DNA of 64,000 nt from Jutongia huaianensis (GTDB lineage: Bacteria; Bacillota; Clostridia; Lachnospirales; Lachnospiraceae), in NCBI RefSeq assembly GCF_014384985.1, contig NZ_JACRSX010000001.1, positions 372,001 through 436,000 of the forward strand. The letters are read 5' to 3'. The notes under the pieces are model-generated. The model saw nothing but the letters and a program-made list of their open reading frames with translations, was not told the DNA's origin and did no database searches. Shown here piece by piece: positions 43,785 through 52,998 of this stretch. The stretch's first letter is position 1. Every line of letters starts with the position of its first letter. The position numbers and the translations under genes are program-made.

Positions 43785-43982
43785 AATTTCTCCCTTCCTT
43801 TCACCAGATTTTCTTCTGCATGTAGCATTTATACATAGTTTACCATAAAAATACGGAAAAATTATGGCAATTTTTTTCAAAAGATGACATGATTTTGCCA
43901 CGGTTATCCCATATGCTGTTAATATAAGCACAATGTATAACATATATATATTGATTTTCATTTAGAAAGGTATGGTTTTATT

Positions 43983-44630
43983 ATGCGTAGAAAAATAACA
44001 TATCCGGCAATTGTTTTTCTGCTGCTTTTTTCTCTTATGACGGATACCGCATCTGCATCCACCCAAAAAAACCGCAGCAGAAAAAAAGAGGCTCAAGCCC
44101 CTTACACCTTAAATATGACCACCTCTGACCTGCTGCTGGGAGACAGTTTTATTCTTACCGTAAACGGTACCACGGAAGAAAGTGTTACCTTCAAAAGCAG
44201 CTCCAGTGATGTGGTCTCTGTCGAACCGGAGGATGACAGCATCAGCTGCAAATGCACCGGAGAGACCGTGGGTAATGCCACAATAACAGTTAAGATCAAA
44301 GAAAAAGGATTTCTTTTCTTTAATAGCACCGCTACCACCCTTACCTGTAAGGTTACCGTGAGTCCAAAGGCTTCCAGCATACAGTTCAACCGCCGGCAGC
44401 GCCGCATGGCACCAAACACCAAAAGAAAAGTCCGGGTCACGCTGCGGCCAAGTATCACAACCGAAGTTCCTGTGTTTTCCTCCTCTGACCCAAAGATTGC
44501 CAGAGTGAATGCCGCTCAGAAGATCGTAGCCAAAGCTCCCGGTATCGCAGTCATCACAGCGACGATCCAAAATGGCAATACCGCCACATGCCGCGTGATC
44601 GTATCTGACAGATCCAAAAGATCTGATTAA
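43983..44630 (+). CDS. Secreted protein with two Ig-like (BIG_2) domains
   Basis: The 215-residue product has a signal peptide (1-26, ending TASAS), a basic stretch and two Ig-like domains. The first is about 40-125 (LNMTTSDLLLGDSFILTV, SSSDVVSVEPEDDS) and the second about 128-208 (KVRVTLRPSITTEVP, FSSSDPKIARVNAAQKIV). It is shorter than other surface proteins here and has no anchor. The ATG at 43983 has AGAAAGG about 12 bases upstream. It is divergent from the response regulator gene, so it may be a target of that system; this is inference. Confidence 0.75.
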   Translation: MRRKITYPAIVFLLLFSLMTDTASASTQKNRSRKKEAQAPYTLNMTTSDLLLGDSFILTVNGTTEESVTFKSSSSDVVSVEPEDDSISCKCTGETVGNATITVKIKEKGFLFFNSTATTLTCKVTVSPKASSIQFNRRQRRMAPNTKRKVRVTLRPSITTEVPVFSSSDPKIARVNAAQKIVAKAPGIAVITATIQNGNTATCRVIVSDRSKRSD

Positions 44631-44657
44631 CCGTAAGCGATATTTTATTGACACGTC

Positions 44658-44696
44658 AAAAGACCGGAAAAGGATTTCTTCCCTTTCCGGTCTTTT
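44658..44696. terminator. Bidirectional terminator between the Ig-like gene and murI
   Basis: A 13-bp stem (AAAAGACCGGAAA with TTTCCGGTCTTTT) closes a short loop and directly abuts the murI stop. The flanking A and T runs serve both convergent genes. Confidence 0.85.
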
Positions 44697-45494
44697 CTAT
44701 CGCCCGCTGTGAAATAACATCTGACAAAGTTCCATTTCCTGTTTTGTCTTGCGGCTGTTAAAAAATGTCACTGTCCCCTCCTCCTGCTTGGGATTCAGCA
44801 GGTTCTTTTGTGCAAGACGTCTCCGCATTTCTCTGGCGGTTCCCGGACCACCATCATAAATGGTTACCCCTTCTCCCGCAATTTCCTGTATCATTTTTCT
44901 CACAAACGGATAATGTGTACACCCCAGCACAATACCGTCAATAGGTTCCTGTGAAACCTTTTGCAGGAGCTCCTGCAAATATGTACGCAGATCCTCTCCT
45001 GCCAGATCTCCCCGTTCCACAAACTCCATCAGCCCCGGACAAGGCAGAGGCACAATACGGATCTGATCCTCATAACGCGCCATCAGTTTGCGAAATTTCT
45101 CCTGGCGGATCGTCATAGGCGTTGCCATAACCACGATCCTGGCTCCCGGCTTTTGAACCGCCGCCGGTTTGATCGCCGGTTCAATCCCTACCAGCGGAAG
45201 CTCCGGATACATTTTGCGAAGTACTGCAACTGCTGCACTGGTTGCCGTATTGCAAGCCACCACGATTCCCTTGGCACCCTGCGCCATCAGCTCCTCCACA
45301 TGGCGGATCGTCAGCTCCCGGATCACCTCCGTGGGCTTCGTACCGTAAGGCGCATTAGCAGAATCCCCGAAATAGATATAATCCTCCTCCGGCATTACTT
45401 TGACCAATTCCCGAAGTACACTGATCCCGCCCATACCGGAATCAAATACTCCGATCGGACATTTTTTTAATTTTTCCAGATTATCTGTTTCCAT
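44697..45494 (-). CDS. murI: Glutamate racemase
   Basis: This cytoplasmic enzyme makes D-glutamate for peptidoglycan. The 265-residue protein has the substrate loop IGVFDSGMGGISVL (Asp18-Ser19), the two catalytic cysteines in VVACNTATSA (Cys81) and VLGCTHYPFV (Cys192), and YFGDSANAPYG. The ATG at 45494 follows AAGGAG at 7 bases. It is preceded by two hairpins that separate it from the ArsR gene, so it probably has its own promoter. Confidence 0.92.
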   Translation of the reverse strand: METDNLEKLKKCPIGVFDSGMGGISVLRELVKVMPEEDYIYFGDSANAPYGTKPTEVIRELTIRHVEELMAQGAKGIVVACNTATSAAVAVLRKMYPELPLVGIEPAIKPAAVQKPGARIVVMATPMTIRQEKFRKLMARYEDQIRIVPLPCPGLMEFVERGDLAGEDLRTYLQELLQKVSQEPIDGIVLGCTHYPFVRKMIQEIAGEGVTIYDGGPGTAREMRRRLAQKNLLNPKQEEGTVTFFNSRKTKQEMELCQMLFHSGR

Positions 45495-45527
45495 CTCATT
45501 ACTCCTTCAAGCATCCATTCTTACAGA

Positions 45528-45550
45528 AAAACGCCGTATCGGCGTTTTTC
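45528..45550. terminator. Short hairpin with A/T flanks upstream of murI
   Basis: AAAAACGCCG pairs perfectly with CGGCGTTTTT around a TAT loop. It resembles a terminator that works in both directions and insulates murI from the ArsR gene upstream. Confidence 0.6.
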
Positions 45551-45555
45551 CTGTG

Positions 45556-45605
45556 CGAAAAATACTTCTTGACTGCATTCTGCAGTCTTAGAAGTATTTT
45601 TCGCA
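45556..45605 (-). terminator. Strong hairpin terminator directly after the ArsR gene
   Basis: A 15-bp outer stem (GCGAAAAATACTTCT with AGAAGTATTTTTCGC) continues into a GACTGC/GCAGTC inner stem. It follows the ArsR stop codon by a single base. Confidence 0.65.
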
Positions 45606-45974
45606 CTACTCCTCCTCCACATGCTCCAGTCCCTGATTGATAATCGCCCGGACATGGGCATCTGCAAGAGAATAGAAAACGGACTTTCCTTCCCTGCGGC
45701 TCCTGACCAGTTTATTTTGTTTTAAAATGCGAAGCTGATGAGAAACGGCTGACTGGGTCATATTTAATGCCGCTGCCAGATCGCATACGCATACCTCTGC
45801 TTCAAAGAGAACAAATAATATCCGGATCCTGGTAGAATCTCCAAACACTTTAAACAGCTCTGCCAGATCATATAATACTTCCTCCGGCGGCAGCTTTTCA
45901 TTTACTATATTTAACAATTCCTGATGCACCTCAATACTGTCACAACAGTCCAATGTAATATGTTCATGTTTCAT
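45606..45974 (-). CDS. ArsR/SmtB-family metal sensor (CadC-like)
   Basis: The 122-residue protein has the ArsR winged helix-turn-helix (FGDSTRIRILFVLFEAE, AAALNMTQSAVSHQLRILKQN). An N-terminal CC pair (DCCDS) and CVCDL in the recognition-helix region form the alpha3N thiolate site of CadC-type sensors. It probably senses cadmium, lead or zinc and represses the efflux genes. The start is either ATG 45974 or TTG 45983; GGAGGGGG lies 11 bases from the ATG. A palindrome of the ArsR type lies 2.3 kb away before the HMA protein gene, its likely target. Confidence 0.85.
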   Translation of the reverse strand: MKHEHITLDCCDSIEVHQELLNIVNEKLPPEEVLYDLAELFKVFGDSTRIRILFVLFEAEVCVCDLAAALNMTQSAVSHQLRILKQNKLVRSRREGKSVFYSLADAHVRAIINQGLEHVEEE

Positions 45975-46076
45975 AATATACAAATCCCCCTCCGTTCCCA
46001 CATATGATAAAAGCCAATTACTATTAGTATGTAGGAATCGGAGAGGGATGTCAAGACATGTTCTTCCTATCGTCTT

Positions 46077-47948
46077 TTATAGTCTTTTGACCGATAATGC
46101 CCGGATGGCATTCAATACTGCGATCACCATAACTCCCACGTCGGCAAAGATTGCGGCCCACATATTGGCAATACCCAGGGCACCCAGGATCAGACAGATC
46201 ACCTTAATTCCAATCGCAAAATAAATATTTTCGTATACAATACGGATACATTTTCTGGCAATCTTGATCGCCTTGGCAATCTTCATGGGATCATCATCCA
46301 TCAATACGATATCTGCGGCTTCAATCGCAGCATCAGACCCCATGGCTCCCATAGCGATACCGATATCCGCTCGGGAAAGCACCGGCGCGTCGTTGATGCC
46401 ATCTCCGACAAACGCAAGTTTTTCCCTGGAGCGCTGCCCGGCAAGAAGCTTCTCGACACCGCTCACCTTATCTGCCGGAAGCAGCTCCGCATAATATTCT
46501 GAAATGCCCAACTCTTTTGCCACATGCTCTGCCACATTGCGGCGGTCACCGGTGAGCATCACGGTCTTGCGGATTCCGGCTTTATTCAATGCCTTGATCG
46601 CTGCTGCCGCTGTCGGCTTTGGCTGGTCAGAGATCAGAATACTTCCCGCAAAGATCTGATCCACTGCCACATAAACAACGGTTCCGACTTCATTTAATTC
46701 CTTATAGGAAACACCAAGCTTTTTCATAAGCTTATCGTTACCAACGGATACTTCTTTTCCGTCAATCGCAGCCTTTACACCATTGCCGCTGATCTCTTCC
46801 ACATCCGCAATGCGGTTCTTATCAATGCCCTTTCCATAAGCCTTCTGCAGACTGCGGCTGATAGGATGGCTGGAATAGCTCTCTGCCAGTGCGGCATATT
46901 CCAGAAGCTGATCCTCACTCATTCCCTCCGGATAGATAGAGGATACCGCAAATACGCCCTGTGTCAGAGTTCCTGTCTTATCAAATACAACACAGCTGGT
47001 CTGTGCCAGTGTCTCCATATAATTAGAGCCCTTTACCAGTACACCGGAACGGCTTGCTCCACCGATTCCCGCAAAGAAACTGAGAGGAATACTGATAACC
47101 AGCGCACACGGACAACTAATAACCAGAAATGTCAATGCACGGAAGATCCACTCGCCCCAATCCGGCGCAATATGCAAAAACAGAATACTTACTAACGGAG
47201 GAAGCACTGCCAGTGCCGCCGCACAATAACATACGATCGGTGTATAATAATGGGCAAATTTCGAGATAAAGTTCTCAGAACGGGACTTTCTGGAGCTGGC
47301 ATTCTCCACCATATCCAGAATCTTAGAAACAGTAGACTCCCCAAACTCTTTGGTGGTTTTAATCCGTAGCACTCCTGTCATATTAATGCAGCCACTGACG
47401 ATCTCATCATTAACCTCTGCCTCCCGCGGAAGGCTTTCTCCGGTCAGTGCACTGGTATTTAAGGTACTTTTTCCTTCGATGATCACACCATCGATCGGTA
47501 CCTTTTCTCCCGGCTGCACCACGATCACACTGCCGATCTCCACCTCATCCGGATCAACCTGCTCCAGCTCCCCGTTCTCCGTTTCCACATTGGCATAATC
47601 CGGACGGATATCCATCAATTCGCTGATGTTGCGACGGCTTTTGCCTACCGCATAGCTCTGGAACAACTCTCCGATCTGATAAAAGATCATTACGGCAACG
47701 CCCTCGGTATAGTCTCCCAGTGCGATTGCTCCAATCGTTGCCACTGCCATCAAAAAGTTCTCATCAAACACCTGACGGTTCATAATACCCTTCACCGCCT
47801 TGCGCAGGATATCATAACCGATCACCAGATACGGAATCATAAATAAAGCAAACCTGATATATCCTTTTACCGGCAGCAAAGAGATCAGTCCCACCAATAC
47901 AACCGCTATGATAATACGGATCATGGCCTTTTTTTGTTTCTTTGTCAT
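46077..47948 (-). CDS. Heavy-metal P1B-type ATPase (Zn/Cd/Pb efflux, CadA/ZntA-like)
   Basis: The 623-residue protein has eight predicted membrane helices, the CPC motif in SCPCALVISIPLSFF, the phosphorylation site DKTGTLTQG and the hinge GDGINDAPVLSRADIGIAMG. The TGES-like ALTGESLPRE is the dephosphorylation loop. It has no N-terminal metal-binding HMA domain; that is encoded by the separate small gene just upstream. It pumps divalent metals out of the cytosol. The ATG at 47948 follows AAGGAG at 9 bases. It follows the HMA gene by 42 bases and precedes the ArsR gene. Confidence 0.9.
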   Translation of the reverse strand: MTKKQKKAMIRIIIAVVLVGLISLLPVKGYIRFALFMIPYLVIGYDILRKAVKGIMNRQVFDENFLMAVATIGAIALGDYTEGVAVMIFYQIGELFQSYAVGKSRRNISELMDIRPDYANVETENGELEQVDPDEVEIGSVIVVQPGEKVPIDGVIIEGKSTLNTSALTGESLPREAEVNDEIVSGCINMTGVLRIKTTKEFGESTVSKILDMVENASSRKSRSENFISKFAHYYTPIVCYCAAALAVLPPLVSILFLHIAPDWGEWIFRALTFLVISCPCALVISIPLSFFAGIGGASRSGVLVKGSNYMETLAQTSCVVFDKTGTLTQGVFAVSSIYPEGMSEDQLLEYAALAESYSSHPISRSLQKAYGKGIDKNRIADVEEISGNGVKAAIDGKEVSVGNDKLMKKLGVSYKELNEVGTVVYVAVDQIFAGSILISDQPKPTAAAAIKALNKAGIRKTVMLTGDRRNVAEHVAKELGISEYYAELLPADKVSGVEKLLAGQRSREKLAFVGDGINDAPVLSRADIGIAMGAMGSDAAIEAADIVLMDDDPMKIAKAIKIARKCIRIVYENIYFAIGIKVICLILGALGIANMWAAIFADVGVMVIAVLNAIRALSVKRL

Positions 47949-47990
47949 AGCTTCACGCTCCTTCCTATCGACCGTGCTTTTTAGCAGCGA

Positions 47991-48209
47991 TTACAGGAAA
48001 ATTTCGCAGTCATCTTCTACTTTCTTACAATTTTTTAATACATCCTGCATTACGGTCTTTGGCTCAGCACCCTCCTCAAAATCAACAGACATCTTTAGTG
48101 TCATAAAGTTCACAACGGCATCCCTTACACCATCTGTAGCCTTCGCAGCCTCTTCCATCTTATTTGCACAGTTTGCACAGTCAACATCAATCTTGTAAGT
48201 CTTCTTCAT
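47991..48209 (-). CDS. HMA-domain metal-binding protein
   Basis: The 72-residue protein is a free heavy-metal-associated domain with the metal site VDCANCANKM, and ends KVEDDCEIF. The Asp before CANC is a feature of zinc/cadmium rather than copper HMA domains. It probably delivers metal to, or senses metal for, the P-type ATPase immediately downstream. The ATG at 48209 follows GGAG; ATG 48221 is less well spaced. It is the first gene of the efflux operon. Confidence 0.85.
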   Translation of the reverse strand: MKKTYKIDVDCANCANKMEEAAKATDGVRDAVVNFMTLKMSVDFEEGAEPKTVMQDVLKNCKKVEDDCEIFL

Positions 48210-48252
48210 AATTATCTCCATCCTTTCAAATATATATGTTTTTTCTTTTCAT

Positions 48253-48274
48253 CATATGAACAATCATTCATATG
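48253..48274. promoter_or_regulatory. ArsR-type operator of the metal efflux operon
   Basis: CATATGAA and TTCATATG form a perfect 8-bp inverted repeat separated by 6 bases. This is the symmetry of ArsR/SmtB operators (such as CzrA sites). It overlaps the predicted transcription start of the HMA gene. Confidence 0.75.
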
Positions 48275-48283
48275 TTTGATTAT

Positions 48284-48311
48284 ATTGTACCAAATCTTTT
48301 TCATATGTCAA
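48284..48311 (-). promoter_or_regulatory. Promoter of the metal efflux operon
   Basis: On the minus strand TTGACA (48311-48306) and TACAAT (48289-48284) are 16 bases apart, a near-consensus sigma-A promoter. The ArsR-type palindrome lies just downstream. Confidence 0.65.
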
Positions 48312-48330
48312 TACATAAAAGAAAAAATTA

Positions 48331-48367
48331 AGGGAATGTCTCATTCCTTTGGAGTGAAACATTCCCT
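48331..48367 (-). terminator. Terminator of the hydrogenase gene
   Basis: On the minus strand GGGAATGTTTCA pairs with TGAGACATTCCC (with a G-U pair) and is followed by TTAATTTTTTC. It lies about 25 bases past the stop at 48393. Confidence 0.75.
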
Positions 48368-48392
48368 GATATCATTTTATCTATTCTGTTGA

Positions 48393-49838
48393 TTAGCGAT
48401 GCTGCTCAAATGCACTCAGATCATAATTTTTAAGATTGCCTGTGATACTTCTGTCATCAGCCTCATCGATCAGCTTATCACGAACCTTCTTCGTCTTCAT
48501 CGGATCAGCATAACCACTTGGACCGCCCACACAGCCGCCCTCGCAGATCATACCCTCTACGAAGTCCTCCGGAAGTCTGCCTGCTTTCAGCAGAAGCATA
48601 GCCTTTTTACATTCCATGGCTCCGTTTGCCTTAAATACCTTGGCATCTACTTCCTGATCTGTCTCCTTCATATATTCCAGTACGGAAGCAGTCACACCAC
48701 CGGCATTACCATAACGCTTGCCATAAGCGCTTGACTCCTGATACTCGTTTGGAGCCGGCTCCAGCTCAACATCCTTTGCCTTCATGATGGCACGGATCTC
48801 ACTATAAGTAAGAACAGCATCTGCATTGCCCTCGATCTGCTGATCTACTACCTCTGACTTTTTACCGATACATGGTCCGATAAATACGGTATAGCAGTCC
48901 GGCTCCTTTGCCTTAAGCATTCTGGAGATCATACACATCGGTGAAACTGTAGTGGAGATCAGATCTGCCTGCTCCGGATAATGCTTACGGATCATATTAA
49001 CAAATGCCGGACAGCAGGATGTGGTTTTCTTCTCACCTGCATGATATGCTTCCAGCCACTCTTCAGCCTCGCTCTGTGTAGTCATATCTCCACCGAGACC
49101 AACCTCGATCATGTCTGCAAAGCCAACCTTCTGCAGTGCGATCTTCCAGCTCTCCATGGTAATGTCAGGACCAAACTGTCCCTCTGTCGCAGGGGCTACC
49201 ATACCATAGACCTTCTTGCCCGCTTTCAGTGCACCGATCACATCCAGAATAAATGTCTTGGAACCGATCGCACCAAATGGACATTTGTGGATACAGTGAC
49301 CACAGCGGATACACTTGCTCTCATCAATTACGGAAATACCAAGATCATTGTATGTAATGGCATCTACCGGACATGCAAACTTACATGGACGCTTCAGATG
49401 AGCGATAGCATTGTAAGGACATGCCTTGGCACACATACCGCACTCTTTACATTTATTGGCATCAATGTGGGAACGCTTCTCTCCGGGACTGATGGCACCG
49501 AACTTACATGCATTCACACATGCCTTACCCAGACAATTCTGACAGTTGTCCGTTACAACATAACTGGAAATCGGACAGTCCTCACATGCGGAAGAAATAA
49601 CCTGTACAACATTTCCATTGTCCTCCGGACCAGGAGCTTTTCCCTCTGCCAGACGAATACGCTGACGGATAATCTCACGTTCTTTATAGACGCAGCAACG
49701 GAACTGCGGTGTTGGTCCAGGTATCATCTTACGTGGCAGGTGATCTCTTTCCTCCTCCAGAGTGCCCTCAAAGGCCAGCTTTGCCACCTCATAAAGTACA
49801 TCATGCTTGATTCGAATCACATTTTCATCTGCAAACAT
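48393..49838 (-). CDS. [FeFe] hydrogenase, group B-like
   Basis: The 481-residue protein has a cysteine-rich N-terminus with several ferredoxin-type clusters (NCQNCLGKACVNACKFGAI, KCKECGMCAKACPYNAI, CIRCGHCIHKCPFGAI). The H-cluster domain has three motifs: TSCCPAF at about 278, GPCIGKKSEV at about 320 and EGMICEGGCVGGPSGY at about 433. TSCCPAF with alanine fits group B rather than the TSCCPxW of canonical group A. It would produce or take up hydrogen in the cytoplasm using reduced ferredoxin. The ATG at 49838 follows AGGAG. No maturase genes lie in this window. Confidence 0.88.
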   Translation of the reverse strand: MFADENVIRIKHDVLYEVAKLAFEGTLEEERDHLPRKMIPGPTPQFRCCVYKEREIIRQRIRLAEGKAPGPEDNGNVVQVISSACEDCPISSYVVTDNCQNCLGKACVNACKFGAISPGEKRSHIDANKCKECGMCAKACPYNAIAHLKRPCKFACPVDAITYNDLGISVIDESKCIRCGHCIHKCPFGAIGSKTFILDVIGALKAGKKVYGMVAPATEGQFGPDITMESWKIALQKVGFADMIEVGLGGDMTTQSEAEEWLEAYHAGEKKTTSCCPAFVNMIRKHYPEQADLISTTVSPMCMISRMLKAKEPDCYTVFIGPCIGKKSEVVDQQIEGNADAVLTYSEIRAIMKAKDVELEPAPNEYQESSAYGKRYGNAGGVTASVLEYMKETDQEVDAKVFKANGAMECKKAMLLLKAGRLPEDFVEGMICEGGCVGGPSGYADPMKTKKVRDKLIDEADDRSITGNLKNYDLSAFEQHR

Positions 49839-49939
49839 TTTTTCTCTCCTTATCTTGTCAGTTGTTTGTGAGTATAGTATAACATAGATTTGCAGATAAT
49901 GAAATTATTTTTCTATAAAGTTTTTTAATTGATATTTTT

Positions 49940-50965
49940 TCATCTTTGACCGATCTTCAGATTCGGTACTGCATTCAGATCCAGACCATGACGTGTCCCT
50001 GCCATATACTCATAATATCCCTGGGAAGCGATCATTGCCGCATTGTCTGTACAATAAATCGGAGACGGATAGCAAAGTCCCAGTCCCGCCTCATCGCATG
50101 CCTGTTTCATCGCAGCGCGGAGTGCCGAATTGGAAGCTACACCACCGGCCACGGCAATTCGTTTCTCCCCAAGCTTTTTGGCGGCTCCCACGGCCCTTCC
50201 CACCAGCACATCAACTACCGCCTGCTGGAAGGATGCTGCCACATCCGCTCTATTTACTTCGATGCCCTTCATCTCACATCCGTTCAGATAATTTAAAACC
50301 GCTGATTTCACGCCGGAAAAGCTGAAATCAAACTCACAGCCGTCAATTTTAGCACGAGGGAACTCAATGGCATAAGGATTTCCTTCCTTTGCCGCCAGCT
50401 TGTCAATCTTTGGACCGCCCGGATATCCCAGACCAATGGCTCTGGCAACCTTATCAAACGCCTCTCCTGCCGCATCATCATGGGTATAACCGATAATTTC
50501 AAATTTACCATACTCCAATACACGGACCAGATGAGTATGACCTCCGGATACCACAAGACACAAAAACGGCGGCTCCAGATCCGGATGCTCCAGATAATTT
50601 GCCGCAATATGCCCCTCAATATGATGCACACCCACCAGAGGCTTTCCTGCCGCATAGGCAATTGCCTTGGCCGCACCGACACCGACAAGAAGTGCTCCCA
50701 CCAGTCCCGGACCATATGTAACACTGACCGCATCAATCTCGCTAAGCGTAACCCCGGCATCCTTCAGTGCCTGCCCGATCACCTGATTGATCCTCTCCAC
50801 ATGCTTACGGGAAGCAATCTCCGGCACTACGCCTCCATATAATGTATGAATATCGATCTGGGAAGAGATCACATTGGACATAACGGTCCTTCCGTTTTTT
50901 ACTACGGAGGCTGCCGTCTCATCGCAGGAGCTCTCAATTCCCAATATCAGTATATCTTTTTCCAT
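49940..50965 (-). CDS. tsaD: tRNA N6-threonylcarbamoyladenosine (t6A) transferase subunit TsaD
   Basis: TsaD transfers threonylcarbamoyl to A37 of ANN-decoding tRNAs together with TsaB and TsaE. The 341-residue protein has the ASKHA start [15 protein letters not shown], the metal-binding [25 protein letters not shown] and [15 protein letters not shown] 50965 is preferred; AAAGG lies about 13 bases upstream, and a TTG at 50977 is the other option. It is the last gene of a run that also carries tsaE, tsaB and rimI, so all three t6A subunits lie in one region. Confidence 0.93.
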   Translation of the reverse strand: MEKDILILGIESSCDETAASVVKNGRTVMSNVISSQIDIHTLYGGVVPEIASRKHVERINQVIGQALKDAGVTLSEIDAVSVTYGPGLVGALLVGVGAAKAIAYAAGKPLVGVHHIEGHIAANYLEHPDLEPPFLCLVVSGGHTHLVRVLEYGKFEIIGYTHDDAAGEAFDKVARAIGLGYPGGPKIDKLAAKEGNPYAIEFPRAKIDGCEFDFSFSGVKSAVLNYLNGCEMKGIEVNRADVAASFQQAVVDVLVGRAVGAAKKLGEKRIAVAGGVASNSALRAAMKQACDEAGLGLCYPSPIYCTDNAAMIASQGYYEYMAGTRHGLDLNAVPNLKIGQR

Positions 50966-51062
50966 GATTCTATCCAAGCCTTTCTCGCGTATATTTCCTA
51001 TAAATTATCAGAGAAGAAAGGATGACACCACATCCCTTCTTCTCCCTCTTTCAATTTCATTT

Positions 51063-51668
51063 TTACTGCTTTTCCGCTTCCTCCGCTGTGATCTGCTGCC
51101 AGCCAAGGATCTTCCAGTGTTCCTTGCTGTCCTTGCGGCAGATATATTTTGCATAGGATTCTGTGGTTTTTGACTTTTTGGAGGTCTCCAGTACGGAAGC
51201 AACCAAGGTAGCTTCTTCTTTTCCCTTGACCTCTGCATATTGAACCTGATCGTCCTCCTGTACAATATAGGAAGAAATATGATTTTTGGAATCGTCGAAT
51301 TTCTTAATATCCTTTTTTAAGGACTGATACATATCTTCCTCTGAATTTCCCTTCTGTCCCAGGAATTCATCATCATACAGCCGACGAAGCTGCTGAAATA
51401 ATGCCTTTTGATCTTTCTCTTTCATATTAGTATTGTACAGGCATTTGTTGATACGCCAGAAAAGCTTCACAACTTCCGTTGGCGTCCCCGGATATTCCAG
51501 ATCCAGATCCTTTGCCAGAAGCTTGCCCACCTCTGTCTTTGGAAGGCTTGCCTCTGCCTTTTCCTCTGCTTCCTTCTGCTGATAAGCACGAACACCGATA
51601 AAGATTGCCAATGCTGCCACAACAACAACGACAAACACCGTCAGAATCTTTTTTGTCATTTTGTCCAT
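51063..51668 (-). CDS. Membrane-anchored hypothetical protein
   Basis: The 201-residue product has one N-terminal membrane helix (KKILTVFVVVVVAALAIFIG) and an extracytoplasmic alpha/beta domain with CLYNTNMKEKDQKALF and HISSYIVQEDDQVQYAEVKG. The form suggests a small exported domain (DUF6715-type by memory). No enzymatic motif is visible. The ATG at 51668 follows GGAGG at 8 bases, 5 bases after the rnz stop, so it is in the same operon. Confidence 0.6.
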   Translation of the reverse strand: MDKMTKKILTVFVVVVVAALAIFIGVRAYQQKEAEEKAEASLPKTEVGKLLAKDLDLEYPGTPTEVVKLFWRINKCLYNTNMKEKDQKALFQQLRRLYDDEFLGQKGNSEEDMYQSLKKDIKKFDDSKNHISSYIVQEDDQVQYAEVKGKEEATLVASVLETSKKSKTTESYAKYICRKDSKEHWKILGWQQITAEEAEKQ

Positions 51669-51673
51669 GATCG

Positions 51674-52597
51674 TCACCTCTCCTCCTCTTCATCAACGAA
51701 ATCAAGAGTTTTACTCCACTTGTCTCTTGCGGCATGCGCATCCGGAAAGATCTTTTTGACTTCCTTCATATAATCCTCCGGATGAAGCATCGACGGACTG
51801 TAATGTGTCAGCCACATTTCCCGTACCTCTGCCTTTTTTGCAAGTCTTGCTGCCTCGTACATTGTCATGTGCTTAAATTCTGCTGCTTTTTTCTGTTTGT
51901 CGTGATCTCCGTACATCCCCTCACAGATGAACAAATCGGACTCCAATGCATTCTCTGCGATAATGTCCACAGGCCTTGTATCCGTACAATATGTAAGCTT
52001 AATGCCTTTTCTGGCCGGTCCGATGACCATATCCGGAGTATAAACCCTTCCCTCCTGCTCTATGGTTTCTCCCTTCTGCAGGCGGCTCCACAACTTTAAT
52101 GGAACCTCATTAGCCTTGGCAAGCTCCGGATGAAACTTACCGCCCCGCGGTACGGTAATGGTATATCCGTAACAGGTAACGTTATGATTGACCCGAAAAG
52201 CTTTAATATGATATCCGTTCACTTCCAGCTCCTGCTCTTTCTCGCTGAGCTCTATAAATTCAATCTGAAAGGGAAGTCCCGGCGCAATGACGCGCAATGC
52301 ATTGACTGTTTTCTCCAGTCCCTTGGGACCGATCATGGTAACCGGACGGGTCCGGTCTGAATTGCCCATGGACAGGAGAAGCCCCGGCAGACCACTGATA
52401 TGATCCCCATGATAGTGGGTAAAACAGATCGTATCGATGGGATTAACACTCCATCCCTTCTCACGAATGGCGATCTGCGTCCCCTCCCCACAATCCACCA
52501 GAAGACTACTGCCCTCCAGACGTGTCATCATTGCCGTGAGCCATCGTCCCGGCAGGGGCATCATTCCGCTGGTTCCCAATAAACATACATCTAACAT
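51674..52597 (-). CDS. rnz: Ribonuclease Z (tRNA 3' processing)
   Basis: This is a metallo-beta-lactamase-fold endonuclease that trims tRNA 3' trailers. The 307-residue protein has the zinc motif FTHYHGDHISGLPG (His61), the later ligands VNHNVTCYGYT, LTYCTDTRP and LTHYSPSM, and no long flexible arm beyond the usual one. The ATG at 52597 follows AGAGG. It lies in the t6A/RNA operon between the small zinc protein and the membrane-anchored protein. Confidence 0.92.
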   Translation of the reverse strand: MLDVCLLGTSGMMPLPGRWLTAMMTRLEGSSLLVDCGEGTQIAIREKGWSVNPIDTICFTHYHGDHISGLPGLLLSMGNSDRTRPVTMIGPKGLEKTVNALRVIAPGLPFQIEFIELSEKEQELEVNGYHIKAFRVNHNVTCYGYTITVPRGGKFHPELAKANEVPLKLWSRLQKGETIEQEGRVYTPDMVIGPARKGIKLTYCTDTRPVDIIAENALESDLFICEGMYGDHDKQKKAAEFKHMTMYEAARLAKKAEVREMWLTHYSPSMLHPEDYMKEVKKIFPDAHAARDKWSKTLDFVDEEEER

Positions 52598-52641
52598 AAT
52601 CCACCTCTTCTCATCTCTGAAAGAACCCGTGAACTATTGTA

Positions 52642-52860
52642 TCACAACTCCGTTGCTTCTGTCACCATTGGCGGTATAACAAATTTCTTCACCATCTCAT
52701 CATAACAGTCCTCACAAAGCAAAAACGAATGAATTTCTCCATCCCGTTTGGAAAAATATCCCCACTGCTTTTTTCCTTCAAAGACATCCTCTCTCAAAAT
52801 ATCATTCTCGTATTTTAAAATACGTCCACAACCATTACAAAATAATTTTTTTTCTGCCAT
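52642..52860 (-). CDS. Small zinc-binding protein
   Basis: The 72-residue product has LFCNGCGRILK and LLCEDCYDEMVKK, two CxxC pairs that would bind one zinc. I recognise no further domain. The ATG at 52860 follows GGAGG at 6 bases; an in-frame ATG at 52881 has no site. It lies 44 bases before rnz and may be cotranscribed with it. Confidence 0.6.
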   Translation of the reverse strand: MAEKKLFCNGCGRILKYENDILREDVFEGKKQWGYFSKRDGEIHSFLLCEDCYDEMVKKFVIPPMVTEATEL

Positions 52861-52998
52861 CTTTATCCTCCAGTCTTCCACAGCCGGGCTATCGCCGCTT
52901 CCTTATCTTCTCTTACAGCAAGTATATCCCGTCACATCATTTCTGTATAGTGGAAAACACAGGAAGATAATGAGAAAAACACTACTAATGCAATATCT

